Positions 34,405 through 42,525 of a stretch of 64,000 nt of DNA are shown here, one piece after another. A model generated the notes under the pieces. That model saw only the letters and a program-made list of their open reading frames with translations. It did no database searches and was not told the DNA's origin. The first letter of the stretch is position 1, and each line of letters begins with the position of its first letter. Source of the stretch: Paenibacillus_G elgii_A (lineage in GTDB: Bacteria; Bacillota; Bacilli; Paenibacillales; NBRC-103111); contig JBHJMN010000034.1 of assembly GCA_042219835.1 (NCBI GenBank), forward strand, positions 3,160 to 67,159, given 5' to 3'. The position numbers and the translations under genes are program-made.

Positions 34405-34785
34405 ATGATTGCCCCTTCGCGCAAGCCTGATGTCTTTCAGGCGATAGCCGACCCGACGCGCCGCCAGCTGCTCAGCATGCTGGGAGAGCGGGAAATGCCC
34501 GTTACCGTGATCAGCGGCCACTTTCTGATGAGCCGGACGGCCGTATCCAAGCATTTGCGCATTCTGGCCGATGCCGGACTGGTCAAAGAAAGAAAAGTCG
34601 GGCGCGAAACGCGGTACCGGCTGGAGCCCGAGCCGCTGCTCGAATTGAAGCGGTGGCTGGCCTATTACGAAAGATACTGGGACAACAAGGTGCTGGCGCT
34701 GCAGCGTTTTGTCGAAGGCGACGAAACGGATGGCACGATCGCCCTCGTTGCTCCGGAAGAAGACGGAGCCCGCACGGCAGAATAA
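34405..34785 (+). CDS. ArsR-family winged-helix repressor
   Basis: 126 residues. FQAIADPTRRQLLSMLGERE and the recognition helix MSRTAVSKHLRILADAGLVK are the ArsR/SmtB winged helix; GRETRYRLEPEPLLELKRWL is the wing and dimer helix. There is no CXC metal site, so it belongs with the SdpR-like members that pair with SRPBCC proteins. The start overlaps SD GAGGGCTGAT at the end of the previous gene, giving coupled translation. It probably binds the ATGAAACC palindrome upstream. Confidence 0.9.
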   Translation: MIAPSRKPDVFQAIADPTRRQLLSMLGEREMPVTVISGHFLMSRTAVSKHLRILADAGLVKERKVGRETRYRLEPEPLLELKRWLAYYERYWDNKVLALQRFVEGDETDGTIALVAPEEDGARTAE

Positions 34786-34853
34786 GGTTTCACGAGAAAG
34801 AGAGGCGCTTCCGCAGCCTTCTTTGCTTTTTCGCGATGCCGTGTAAACTAGAC

Positions 34854-35165
34854 TTATGATGTTGCATGTTCATCAAAACGTTCAGAAACTTGCGGGTCAT
34901 ACAAAGGACAATCATATTTAAGTAAAATATCTATTAGTTTATTCATATCGTCGCCAGATACACCATAACAATCAACTCTCACAAATTGTTCTGTTGTAAA
35001 TAGTTGAAATACACCTTTACCGTCTTTTTCAAAATCATGGTTAGTGATTGTCCAATCCCTAAACTCTTCTTGAATATCCTTAATAATTTGAGATATTGGC
35101 AAAATCTCTAATCCATCAACAAAGTCGCCAGCGCTTAATTTTTCGTATACTTGTTGATTATCAAT
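34854..35165 (-). pseudogene. Truncated hypothetical gene interrupted by the IS element
   Basis: The open frame continues upstream of its internal TTG up to the IS right end (VQIDNQQVYEKLSAGDFVDG before LEILPISQIIKDIQEEF), so the N-terminus was lost on insertion. The protein is small, acidic and AT-rich in code (EQFVRVDCYGVSGDDMNKLI). No family is recognised. Next to the SMI1/KNR4 gene it could be a piece of an immunity-gene cluster. Confidence 0.55.
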
Positions 35166-35170
35166 TTGAA

Positions 35171-35290
35171 CACTCCCACCACCTGCACTAATGGCGCTGA
35201 GGTGGGGGATTCTTGCGAACAGAGAAGCATCCTTCTCATCTTGAGCAAGCGATCCCTGCGGTTCCCGCAGTTCAGCCCATCTTCGCCAAC
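35171..35290 (-). ncRNA. Possible omega-RNA scaffold at tnpB 3' end
   Basis: In active IS605-type elements the guide RNA spans the tnpB 3' end and the right end. Here the stretch contains CTGCGGGAACCGCAG (short hairpin) and the terminal CCCACCTC/AGGTGGTGGG hairpin in the expected order. With tnpB truncated it may be inert. Confidence 0.35.
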
Positions 35291-35800
35291 AAACGCAGTC
35301 CTTCTTGCAAGATGTTCATGCTGGCATTGTGGTCACGGTCGTGGTGCGTCCCGCATCCTGAACAGGTCCACGCTCGCAAGTTTAGATTTTTCACTTCGGG
35401 ATTGCGCGATTGGCATACATGACAAAGTTGACTGCTTGGATAGTTTTTCGCGACCATGCTGATCGTGCGACCATACCACGCTGCTTTATATTCCAGCATC
35501 GTGCGAAGGGTTGACCAGCTTGCTTCAGCAATGGACTTTGCTAACTTGTGATTTTTCATTAGATTTCGAACCTGCAAATCTTCCAGGCAGATCGTTTGGT
35601 TTTCACGGACCCACTTGGTTGAGAGCTGATGTAGAAAGTCTTGCCGGGCGTTAGCGATTCGCTCATGCATGCGAGCGACTTTTTGCTTCGCTTTTCGATA
35701 GCCCGATCCACCTTTCAGTCGACGAGACAAACGTCGCTGCCATAACGCAAGCTGCTTTTCGTAGGTGCGCAGGGGCCTCAGACTCGCAACGTTTTCTCCG
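35272..35800 (-). pseudogene. tnpB: TnpB, C-terminal half
   Basis: RNA-guided nuclease remnant. Present: PLRTYEKQLALWQRRLSRRL, RuvC-II with ICLEDLQVRNLMKNH, the four-cysteine zinc finger CHVCQSRN...CSGCGTHHDRDHNA and RuvC-III Asp in DHNASMNIL. Missing: the N-terminal recognition region and RuvC-I aspartate (about 170 residues). The frame meets a stop at about 35812. It is therefore inactive as a nuclease. Confidence 0.8.
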
Positions 35801-36079
35801 CTGCTGCAAACGGTTCAGAAATGTCTGTAAAATCCATGCTGTGATTCCTCCTATTTCTCTGTTTCCCACCTTCCTAAATTAACATAAAACGTAAGCTCTC
35901 TTTTTTCGTTTGGAAAGTTGTCTATTTTTTGTCAACTGTACAAAACACAATCACAGCTTTTGTTCACTCATCAAACAGCATAGCATTCGCTGCCAATACA
36001 ACATCTAGAAGTTTTCACTCTTTAGGTAATCCCAATAATCAAGTAATAAATAGATTTTACGCCACAAACTGCATTGTGC

Positions 36080-36559
36080 TTATTTTCGACCATTGATTGC
36101 CTCATCACATGCAATGCCTTGTTCAGCCAAATCAAATATAAATTCTTTAAAATTGCTTGCAATGATTTCTAAATCATCAATAGTCTCCACATAAGAATCA
36201 TGTGGCAAAATAGCAATTTTACCTGTTTTTTTTATGATGCAAACTGTACTCCCGTCACCTAACCCGCCGATAGGAAAAACATTATCTTCTGAAATATTGG
36301 TTTCTTCTTCATCTGAATACTCTGCTATAAATCCAGGATATGCCCATGTTAATTCCTCTAAAGTGTACACCCAGGGGTCAACAAAATGACAGCCACCAAA
36401 CTCCTTTAACAAATAGCGATAATCCGCAGGGATTACATTAAATTTATTTTCAAAATCAGTTAATTCCTTTTCAGGTTCAGGGTGATACTTATGGTGAGTG
36501 TCAATAATAGTTCCGTATGCTTTTTTTAATACATTTATCTCGTCTTTTGATAATTCCAT
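36080..36559 (-). CDS. SMI1/KNR4 (SUKH) family protein
   Basis: 159 residues. ELTDFENKFNVIPADYRYLL, KEFGGCHFVDPW and DNVFPIGGLGDGSTVCIIKK are the SUKH-domain strands and loops. Many SUKH proteins are immunity proteins against secreted toxins; no toxin gene is in the window. SD AGGAG is 9 bases before ATG. The gene is AT-rich compared with flanks and lies beside a decayed IS element, which suggests acquisition. Confidence 0.85.
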   Translation of the reverse strand: MELSKDEINVLKKAYGTIIDTHHKYHPEPEKELTDFENKFNVIPADYRYLLKEFGGCHFVDPWVYTLEELTWAYPGFIAEYSDEEETNISEDNVFPIGGLGDGSTVCIIKKTGKIAILPHDSYVETIDDLEIIASNFKEFIFDLAEQGIACDEAINGRK

Positions 36560-36726
36560 TAGTACTACTCCTGTTCAAAATATAAATTTTCCCTAAATAT
36601 AACATAGTTTTGCTTTTGCGGACAAAACAATTCTAATGAACAATTGCTTATTGGCTTAGGAAGCAGTAGCGACATGTGCTAAAATGTGGGAGTGTTTTCC
36701 CATATTCGAATCCATGGAGGCGTGCA

Positions 36727-37596
36727 ATGACGAATCATTCCGTTACCGTAAGCATCGACGGCATATCATGCCAATTAAAAGAACCTCATTCCTTCGATTG
36801 GCTGCGGAAGCTCGGCCGGGTATTTTGCGTCTTCGATCAGCAGGATTCGGGAAACCTGTCCTTCGGCATCGAACGGCAGGACCGCAAGAAGTTCGTGAAG
36901 TATGCAGGAGCGCCGACCGTGGCCTACACCGGAACTCCTCAAGAGGCTATCATTCGATTAAAGCAGGCCCTACCGCTTTATGAAGTCTTGAATCATCCCC
37001 ATCTCATCACGCTGGAAGAGCATTTTGAAGTTCAAAACGGGTATGCGGCCGTATTCGACTGGTTTGACGGCGAATGTCTGCATTCGCATTGGTCCTTTCC
37101 CCCGCCGCAAAAGTACACGCATCCGAATTCTCCGTTTTTTCGTTTCCGGCAGTTGTCTGTCCAAGAACGGCTACGTTCGCTGGATTGTATCTTTTCGTTC
37201 CACGTAGATGTGGAAGCGAGCGGTTATGTCGCTGTCGATTTTTACGACGGCAGCATCTTGTACGATTTCAAAAATAATCTGACGAAAATTTGCGATATCG
37301 ATTATTACCAGAAAAATCCTTTTATCAATAAGATGGGCCGGCTATGGGGCTCCTCCCGCTTCATGTCGCCCGAAGAATTCGAGCTCGGCGCAGACATTGA
37401 CGCACGAACCAATGTTTTTAACATGGGAGCCATCGCGTTCGGCCTGCTTGGAGGCGAACGCGATCGCTCCTACTCGAAGTGGGAAGCAGACGAGAAGCTG
37501 TATGAAACGGCTCTGCGCGCCGTTCGTCCGGACCGGAACGAACGCTACGCTTCGGTTGCCGAGTTTTACGCCGCTTGGAATGCTGCCCGGGTATAG
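36727..37596 (+). CDS. Small protein-kinase-like protein
   Basis: 289 residues. A Hanks/APH-like core: a lysine in KKFVKYAGAP (strand 3), hinge AAVFDWFDGECLH, a catalytic-loop-like VAVDFYDGSILYDF (Asp with Gly-Ser in place of Asn), and KICDIDYY in the DFG position. RTNVFNMGAIAFGLLGGERD and a C-terminal helix complete the lobe. It is probably active but the odd loops leave doubt. ATG 36727 is 6 bases after GGAGG. It lies 55 bases before the coat-like operon and might share its transcript. Confidence 0.75.
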   Translation: MTNHSVTVSIDGISCQLKEPHSFDWLRKLGRVFCVFDQQDSGNLSFGIERQDRKKFVKYAGAPTVAYTGTPQEAIIRLKQALPLYEVLNHPHLITLEEHFEVQNGYAAVFDWFDGECLHSHWSFPPPQKYTHPNSPFFRFRQLSVQERLRSLDCIFSFHVDVEASGYVAVDFYDGSILYDFKNNLTKICDIDYYQKNPFINKMGRLWGSSRFMSPEEFELGADIDARTNVFNMGAIAFGLLGGERDRSYSKWEADEKLYETALRAVRPDRNERYASVAEFYAAWNAARV

Positions 37597-37651
37597 GCGG
37601 AAAATGTTAAGGAAACCCTAACCGTGTTCAAGCAACCGGAGGTGATTCCCC

Positions 37652-37858
37652 ATGACCAAACTGACGTTGGCTCCGCATGAAATGATGGAGGTTCACGAGT
37701 TGTTTAATTTTAAAACGATCTGTCTGGCCAAATCGAAAATGATGCAGGGACTCGTTTTTGACCAAGAGCTGAAAGCCTTAATGCAAAAGGACGTCGAGCA
37801 TTCCGTCAAAGCGCTCCAGGATCTGCAAAGCCTTTATCCTGCAACCCCAATTCAATAA
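37652..37858 (+). CDS. yraG: YraG-like small spore-coat-associated protein
   Basis: 68 residues: LAPHEMMEVHELFNFKTICL, then AKSKMMQGLVFDQELKALMQ. It is a short helical protein, paralogous to the gene at 39432 (both share HExxxFKTICxxKS and a Gly-Leu-Val turn). In B. subtilis such genes flank adhB with CotF-like genes. SD GGAGGTG is 7 bases before ATG. First gene of a five-gene operon. Confidence 0.75.
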   Translation: MTKLTLAPHEMMEVHELFNFKTICLAKSKMMQGLVFDQELKALMQKDVEHSVKALQDLQSLYPATPIQ

Positions 37859-37877
37859 AACGGCGGTGAACGATAAC

Positions 37878-38240
37878 ATGAATAAAGACTACTTGGACCC
37901 GATCAATTCGGAAGGCATGCCGAATTTGGCCGACTCCGCGCTTGCGCTCGATTTCTTAATGTCGGCGAAGACCGGCGTTCGCAACTGCGCAATCGCCTTA
38001 TCCGAAACGGCAACAGCCGAGGTAAGAACGCTGCTGCGCCGTCTTTTATCCGAAGCTCTGGATTTGCATGAAGAAATTTCGCAGCTGATGATCCGCAAAA
38101 AATGGCTGTACCCCAATCGGGTCAACGAACAGTTCAAGCTGGATCTGACATCGGCGAAGACGACGATGCAAATCGCGGAAATGCAGCTTTTCCCGAAAGA
38201 TACTTCCCGCTTAGGCTTGTTCGCGACCCCGGAAAAATAA
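37878..38240 (+). CDS. yraF: CotF-domain spore coat-like protein (YraF-like)
   Basis: 120 residues with the Coat F signature: ADSALALDFLMSAKTGVRNC, LLRRLLSEALDLHEEISQLM, RKKWLYPNRVNEQFK. The fold is a ferritin-like helical bundle. It is a paralogue of the gene at 39648. ATG 37878 follows GGCGGTG by 9 bases; GTG 37866 lies in that site. Probably a spore-surface or forespore protein, by homology of the operon. Confidence 0.8.
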   Translation: MNKDYLDPINSEGMPNLADSALALDFLMSAKTGVRNCAIALSETATAEVRTLLRRLLSEALDLHEEISQLMIRKKWLYPNRVNEQFKLDLTSAKTTMQIAEMQLFPKDTSRLGLFATPEK

Positions 38241-38260
38241 TTCTTGGAGGAGCCCACACC

Positions 38261-39397
38261 ATGAAAGCCGTTACGTATCAAGGCATCAAGAACGTGCAGG
38301 TCAAGCAGGTGCAAGACCCGAAGCTCCAAAAAGCGGACGACATTATCGTCAAGCTGACCACCACGGCCATCTGCGGATCGGACCTTCACCTCATCCATGG
38401 CATGATTCCCAATCTCCCCACAGATTATATCATCGGCCATGAGCCGATGGGCATTGTGGAAGAGGTCGGTCCCGAAGTGATTAAGGTAAAAAAAGGCGAC
38501 CGGGTCGTCATCCCGTTTAATGTAAGCTGCGGCGAATGCTACTATTGTAAAAATCAACTGGAAAGCCAATGCGACAATTCGAATCCAAACGGGGACATGG
38601 GCGGCTTTTTCGGCTACTCCGAAACGACCGGCGGCTACCCCGGAGGGCAAGCCGAATATATGCGGGTTCCTTATGCCAACTTCGTCCCCTTCCGTCTTCC
38701 GGAAAACTGCGAAGTAGAAGACGAGAAGCTGTGTCTGATCGCCGATGTCATGCCGACGGCCTTTTGGAGCGTAGACAACGCCGGAGTGAAGAGCGGGGAT
38801 ACGGTCATCGTGCTGGGGTGCGGCCCGGTCGGGCTCCTGGCGCAAAAATTCGCTTGGCTCAAAGGAGCGAAACGCGTCATCGCCGTTGATTACGTGGATT
38901 ACCGGCTGGAGCATGCGAAACGGCACAATCAAGCGGAAACCGTCAATTTCGAGCAGGAGGAACATATCGGCAGCCATTTGAAAGAAATGACCCACGGCGG
39001 AGCCGATGTCGTCATCGACTGCGTAGGGATGGACGGAAAGATGACCCCGCTGGAGTTTCTAGCATCTGGCCTCAAGCTTCAGGGCGGTTCGCTGGGAGCC
39101 GTCGTCATCGCCTCCCAAGCCGTTCGCAAAGGCGGAATGATCCAAATTACCGGCGTTTACGGAGCCCGCTATAACGCTTTCCCGCTGGGGGACATTTTCC
39201 AACGGAACGTAAACATTCGTTCGGGCCAAGCGCCGGTCATCCATTATATGCCGCATATGTACAATTTAATTGCGGAAGGCAAGGTCGATCCCGGGGACAT
39301 TATTACTCACGTGCTGCCGCTGGATCAAGCGAAGGACGGCTACGAGGTATTCGACACGAAAACAGACGGCTGCATCAAAGTCGTTCTGAAGCCCTGA
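38261..39397 (+). CDS. adhB: Zinc-dependent alcohol dehydrogenase AdhB-like
   Basis: 378 residues of the medium-chain dehydrogenase family. Catalytic zinc: Cys in TAICGSDLHLIHG and His in GHEPMGIVEE. Structural zinc: four cysteines in CGECYYCKNQLESQC. NAD-binding: VIVLGCGPVGLLAQ and RVIAVDYVDYR. Layout resembles the glutathione-independent formaldehyde dehydrogenase-like branch. It is embedded between coat-like genes exactly as in B. subtilis yraG-yraF-adhB-yraE-yraD. SD TTGGAGGAG is 8 bases before ATG. Activity during sporulation is inferred. Confidence 0.85.
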   Translation: MKAVTYQGIKNVQVKQVQDPKLQKADDIIVKLTTTAICGSDLHLIHGMIPNLPTDYIIGHEPMGIVEEVGPEVIKVKKGDRVVIPFNVSCGECYYCKNQLESQCDNSNPNGDMGGFFGYSETTGGYPGGQAEYMRVPYANFVPFRLPENCEVEDEKLCLIADVMPTAFWSVDNAGVKSGDTVIVLGCGPVGLLAQKFAWLKGAKRVIAVDYVDYRLEHAKRHNQAETVNFEQEEHIGSHLKEMTHGGADVVIDCVGMDGKMTPLEFLASGLKLQGGSLGAVVIASQAVRKGGMIQITGVYGARYNAFPLGDIFQRNVNIRSGQAPVIHYMPHMYNLIAEGKVDPGDIITHVLPLDQAKDGYEVFDTKTDGCIKVVLKP

Positions 39398-39431
39398 ATC
39401 ATACCGAACTGAACGTGGAGGGTAACCCATC

Positions 39432-39632
39432 ATGAAAAAAACGTACGGCCTGCACGAAACGTTGGATCTGCACGAAATCGCGGCCTTTAAGACGATTTGC
39501 ATGACCAAATCGGCGACAATGCGGGGTCTTGTTTCGGACGAAGACTTGAGGCAGCTTTTGGAGCAGGACGTCCAGCTGTCGACCCGGCAACTGCAAGAGC
39601 TGGACGCTTTGCTGGCCAATGTCAACGTATAG
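39432..39632 (+). CDS. yraE: YraE-like small spore-coat-associated protein
   Basis: 66 residues, paralogous to the gene at 37652: GLHETLDLHEIAAFKTICMT, then SATMRGLVSDEDLRQLLEQD. SD GTGGAGGG is 9 bases before ATG. Lies 34 bases after adhB and 15 before the last gene. Confidence 0.75.
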   Translation: MKKTYGLHETLDLHEIAAFKTICMTKSATMRGLVSDEDLRQLLEQDVQLSTRQLQELDALLANVNV

Positions 39633-39647
39633 ATAAGGAGTGGACGC

Positions 39648-39944
39648 ATGAACACGCTGATCAAAAATTTAACCGGTATGGGCACGATGACCGACCGAGT
39701 CATTGCCATGGATTTTTTAATCGCAGCCAAAACAGGCATTCAAAATTACGCCGTCGCGCTGACGGAAACCGCCAGTCCGGACATCAAAACGGTCCTGCGC
39801 AGGCAGTTGGACGAAGCGATTTCGACCCACGAGCAGATCACGAACTATATGATGCGCAAAGGGTATTACCGCCCGTATCATATTCCAGAACAAATTGAGC
39901 TGGATCGGAACAACATTCAAACGGCGTTAAATTTGCCGACCTAA
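39648..39944 (+). CDS. yraD: CotF-domain spore coat-like protein (YraD-like)
   Basis: 98 residues. MTDRVIAMDFLIAAKTGIQN, TVLRRQLDEAISTHEQITNY and MMRKGYYRPYHIPEQIE match the Coat F domain and the gene at 37878. It is shorter at both ends. SD AAGGAGTGG precedes ATG. Last gene of the operon, followed by a terminator. Confidence 0.8.
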   Translation: MNTLIKNLTGMGTMTDRVIAMDFLIAAKTGIQNYAVALTETASPDIKTVLRRQLDEAISTHEQITNYMMRKGYYRPYHIPEQIELDRNNIQTALNLPT

Positions 39945-39961
39945 TTCCCTTTAGCGCAAAT

Positions 39962-39999
39962 AAAAAAGGATTCCCATGGGACTGCACAGGAATCCTCTT
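39962..39999 (+). terminator. Terminator of the coat/adhB operon
   Basis: AGGATTCC and GGAATCCT arms with a 14-base loop, followed by CTTCC; A run before it allows action on the minus strand too. Confidence 0.65.
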
Positions 40000-40013
40000 C
40001 CCTCTAGGAATCG

Positions 40014-40139
40014 TCAAGGATCGGCGTGCCAAACGCCGAAGACGCTCCGCGCTTTCAACACCTCGTATGCCTCAACGGCGTTGGCCATCGCGAATTCGTG
40101 CGTCACCATCGCCAAATCGTCCGCCTTCCACGTTCCGGA
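40014..40139 (-). pseudogene. C-terminal remnant of a zinc alcohol dehydrogenase
   Basis: An open stretch without start reads WKADDLAMVTHEFAMANAVE then AYEVLKARSVFGVW before TGA. Medium-chain dehydrogenases end with VTHxFxxxxAxEAYxxLK. The remaining 90 percent of the gene is absent. It is not a copy of adhB upstream (which ends LPLDQAKDGYEVFDTKTDG). Confidence 0.6.
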
Positions 40140-40153
40140 TTATGCGACAGCGG

Positions 40154-41152
40154 CTACTTGTTTTCGAGCAGCTCCCGCAGCTCCGGCACAACATTTGGCG
40201 GGTGTCCGCCAGTCAGCGCGGCGACGAGGTTGCGCGCGGCGAGCATCGCCATATCGAGCCGCGTCTTGGCTGTGGCCGAGCCGATATGCGGCAGCGTGAC
40301 CACGTTCGGCATATGCAGCAGCGGATTGTCCGGGCTCGGCGGCTCCGGATCGAACACGTCAAGTCCCGCGCCCCGGATGAGTCCGGTTTGCAGGGCTTGA
40401 ATCAACGCCTGTTCGTCCACCGTCTGCCCGCGGGAAGCGTTGATGAAGAACGCCGTCGGCTTCATCATTTCGAAATGCTCCAGGCGGATCATGCGCCCCG
40501 TCTCCGGTGTGAGCGGCGTCATCATCACGACGAAGTCCGACTCCCGCAGCAGCTCGTCCAAGCTGCAATAGCGGGCGTCGAACCGCTCTTCCGCCTCCGG
40601 CTTCCGGCTGCGGTTATGATAAAGAAGGCTCATGCCGAAGCCGGTCACCGCACGCTGGGCAATCGCTTCGCCGATCCGGCCCATTCCGATGATGCCAAGC
40701 GTCTGATGGTGCACGTCCATGCCGAAGAAATATTCGTCGGTCAGCCCTTTGCCCCGCTGCCAGCGGCCCTGCTTTACGAACGCATCCAGTTCGGGAATAC
40801 GCCGTGCCGCGGACAGCATAAGCGACAGCACCAGGTCCGCGACCGTCTCGTCCAGCACGTGCGGCGTATTCGTTCCGATGACCCGTCGGGCTTTCATCGC
40901 TTCCAGATCGAAGTGATTGTACCCGACCGAAATGCTGCTGACCACCCGCAGCTTAGGGGCATGGTCAAGCAGCTCCCTGTTGATCGGCCCCCCGGTCGTC
41001 AGCAGCCCCTCCACATCGTGAAGCTCTGCAAGAAGCCCTTGTCTGGATGCGGCGCCTTGTCCGTCCCACATCCGGCATTCGCAATGCTGCTCCAGATAAG
41101 CAAGCGCCTCCTCGGGAATCGCTTTGGAAATATAAATTTTCGGTTTGCTCAT
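40154..41152 (-). CDS. D-isomer 2-hydroxyacid dehydrogenase (GyaR/GhrB-like)
   Basis: 332 residues. NAD(P)-binding GIIGMGRIGEAIAQ; catalytic Arg in INASRGQTVDEQAL, Glu in DVFDPEPPSPDNPL, His in LPHIGSATAKTRLD. Reduces glyoxylate, hydroxypyruvate or related 2-keto acids. It starts 21 bases after larE, so the two form an operon. Length is usual for the family. Confidence 0.9.
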   Translation of the reverse strand: MSKPKIYISKAIPEEALAYLEQHCECRMWDGQGAASRQGLLAELHDVEGLLTTGGPINRELLDHAPKLRVVSSISVGYNHFDLEAMKARRVIGTNTPHVLDETVADLVLSLMLSAARRIPELDAFVKQGRWQRGKGLTDEYFFGMDVHHQTLGIIGMGRIGEAIAQRAVTGFGMSLLYHNRSRKPEAEERFDARYCSLDELLRESDFVVMMTPLTPETGRMIRLEHFEMMKPTAFFINASRGQTVDEQALIQALQTGLIRGAGLDVFDPEPPSPDNPLLHMPNVVTLPHIGSATAKTRLDMAMLAARNLVAALTGGHPPNVVPELRELLENK

Positions 41153-41173
41153 CGAATCGGCTCCTCTCCGAAC

Positions 41174-42028
41174 TTACGCCTGCGCTGCCGCTTGAACCGA
41201 CTGCTCCTGCGGCGCAAGCACTTCGTTCAAGCTGCCCGAACGGTACCCTTTCAAGTCCATCGTCACGTAGGCGTAGCCGATCTCCTTCAGCTTCGCGTGA
41301 ACCGTCTCGGCGACGGCCAACACGTCGGCCAGCTCCGATGCGGGTACCTCGATCCGGGCCAGCGTATCGTGCTGCCGCACGCGCACCTGGCGGAAACCGA
41401 GCTGAATCAGGAAGTCTTCCGCCCGGTCGATCATAGACAGCTTTTCCGCCGTGATCGCTTCCCCATATGGAATACGCGAAGACAGACAGGCGAACGACGG
41501 CTTATCCCACGTGGCAAGCCCGAATTTGCGGGACAGATGGCGAATTTCCGATTTCTTGATACCTGCTTCCAACAGCGGCGCGCGAACACCCCGTTCATGA
41601 GCGGCTTGCAGTCCGGGGCGGTGCTCCCCGAGGTCGTCGGCGATGGCGCCGAACACGACATGCTCGAAGCCGCGCGCATGGGCGATCGGAATCAAATGAT
41701 CGAACAGTGAGTTTTTGCAAAAATAGCACCGGTTCGTCGGATTTTCCGCATACCCGGGAATATCCAGCTCGCTTGTGTGAATGACCTCATGCGGTGCGCC
41801 CAAGCTTCCGGCAAGCGCGATCGCCTCCAACTTTTCCCGTTCGGGATACGTCTCCGAATCGGCCGTAATGGCAAGCACCCGGTCCTTGCCCATAAATTCA
41901 AGCGCCGCCTTGAGCAGAAAAGCGCTGTCCACCCCGCCGGAGAACGCGACGACGACTTTGTTCATCGACTGCAAAATTTCCCCAAGCTTGGCGTACTTGT
42001 GATCTATAACTTGCTCTATCGTTGCCAT
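41174..42028 (-). CDS. larE: ATP-dependent sacrificial sulfur transferase LarE
   Basis: 284 residues. LarE donates sulfur to the nickel-pincer nucleotide cofactor of lactate racemase and relatives. The PP-loop SGGVDSAFLL lies at about residue 30; NRCYFCKNSLFDHL and the sulfur-donor cysteine in KPSFACLSSRIPYG are present, so this is the single-Cys (sacrificial) type. No larB, larC or larA is in the window. It shares an operon with a 2-hydroxyacid dehydrogenase. Confidence 0.85.
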   Translation of the reverse strand: MATIEQVIDHKYAKLGEILQSMNKVVVAFSGGVDSAFLLKAALEFMGKDRVLAITADSETYPEREKLEAIALAGSLGAPHEVIHTSELDIPGYAENPTNRCYFCKNSLFDHLIPIAHARGFEHVVFGAIADDLGEHRPGLQAAHERGVRAPLLEAGIKKSEIRHLSRKFGLATWDKPSFACLSSRIPYGEAITAEKLSMIDRAEDFLIQLGFRQVRVRQHDTLARIEVPASELADVLAVAETVHAKLKEIGYAYVTMDLKGYRSGSLNEVLAPQEQSVQAAAQA

Positions 42029-42267
42029 GGTCCAGCCTCCCTTTTGCGCAAGCCGCAGCGTCTATCTTTGTTGCACACGTTTGCAATCTACGGCTATGTA
42101 CCGTTTGGTACCAGTCTATTATAGACCGTTTTCCCCTGCGGAAAAAGGGCTGAAAACCGATCAGTTCTTGACGAACCAAGCTGAGGCTAAAAAAATGGAA
42201 CACATCTGCCAATCCTGTTTTGTTGTAAGTCCCACCTGCAAGACAGGGTTTGTTTGGGCGCAGAAGC

Positions 42268-42507
42268 CTAGAACTTCCCATAGATCATCTCCAGCAGATG
42301 CTTAATAGGAAGATGGATCTTAATGATCCACTCCAGTGGATTCGGAACTGGAAGATGGCGCGCCTGGGCTATGCTGAGGGTGATGCCTAATAGCAAAAAT
42401 AGGAGAGAAACGGTTAATTCCTTCCACTCCTTACGTTTCCAGAAGCCGGGAAAATCAATTGCCATGACCGCGGCAGCCGCCGCTATGACCGTCAGTCCAA
42501 AAAGCAT
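42268..42507 (-). CDS. Small two-helix membrane protein, probable germinant-receptor D subunit
   Basis: 79 residues with two membrane helices: LTVIAAAAAVMAIDFPGFW and LTVSLLFLLLGITLSIAQA, joined by KRKEWKE, and a tail LEWIIKIHLPIKHLLEMIYG. Some GerA operons have such a fourth gene whose product tunes receptor output. It lies 18 bases after gerAB. ATG 42507 is preferred to TTG 42516. The family is inferred from size, topology and place. Confidence 0.65.
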   Translation of the reverse strand: MLFGLTVIAAAAAVMAIDFPGFWKRKEWKELTVSLLFLLLGITLSIAQARHLPVPNPLEWIIKIHLPIKHLLEMIYGKF

Positions 42508-42525
42508 CGGAGGCAACCGCCTTTC

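Larger units (their letters stand above)
35166..35810 (-). mobile_element. Decayed IS200/IS605-family element (TnpB only)
   Basis: The right end reads GAATCCCCCACCTC...AGGTGGTGGGAGTGTTCAA, the typical subterminal hairpin of IS605-type right ends. The body is a 5'-truncated tnpB; no tnpA is present and no left end was recognised. The element cannot move by itself. Confidence 0.65.
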
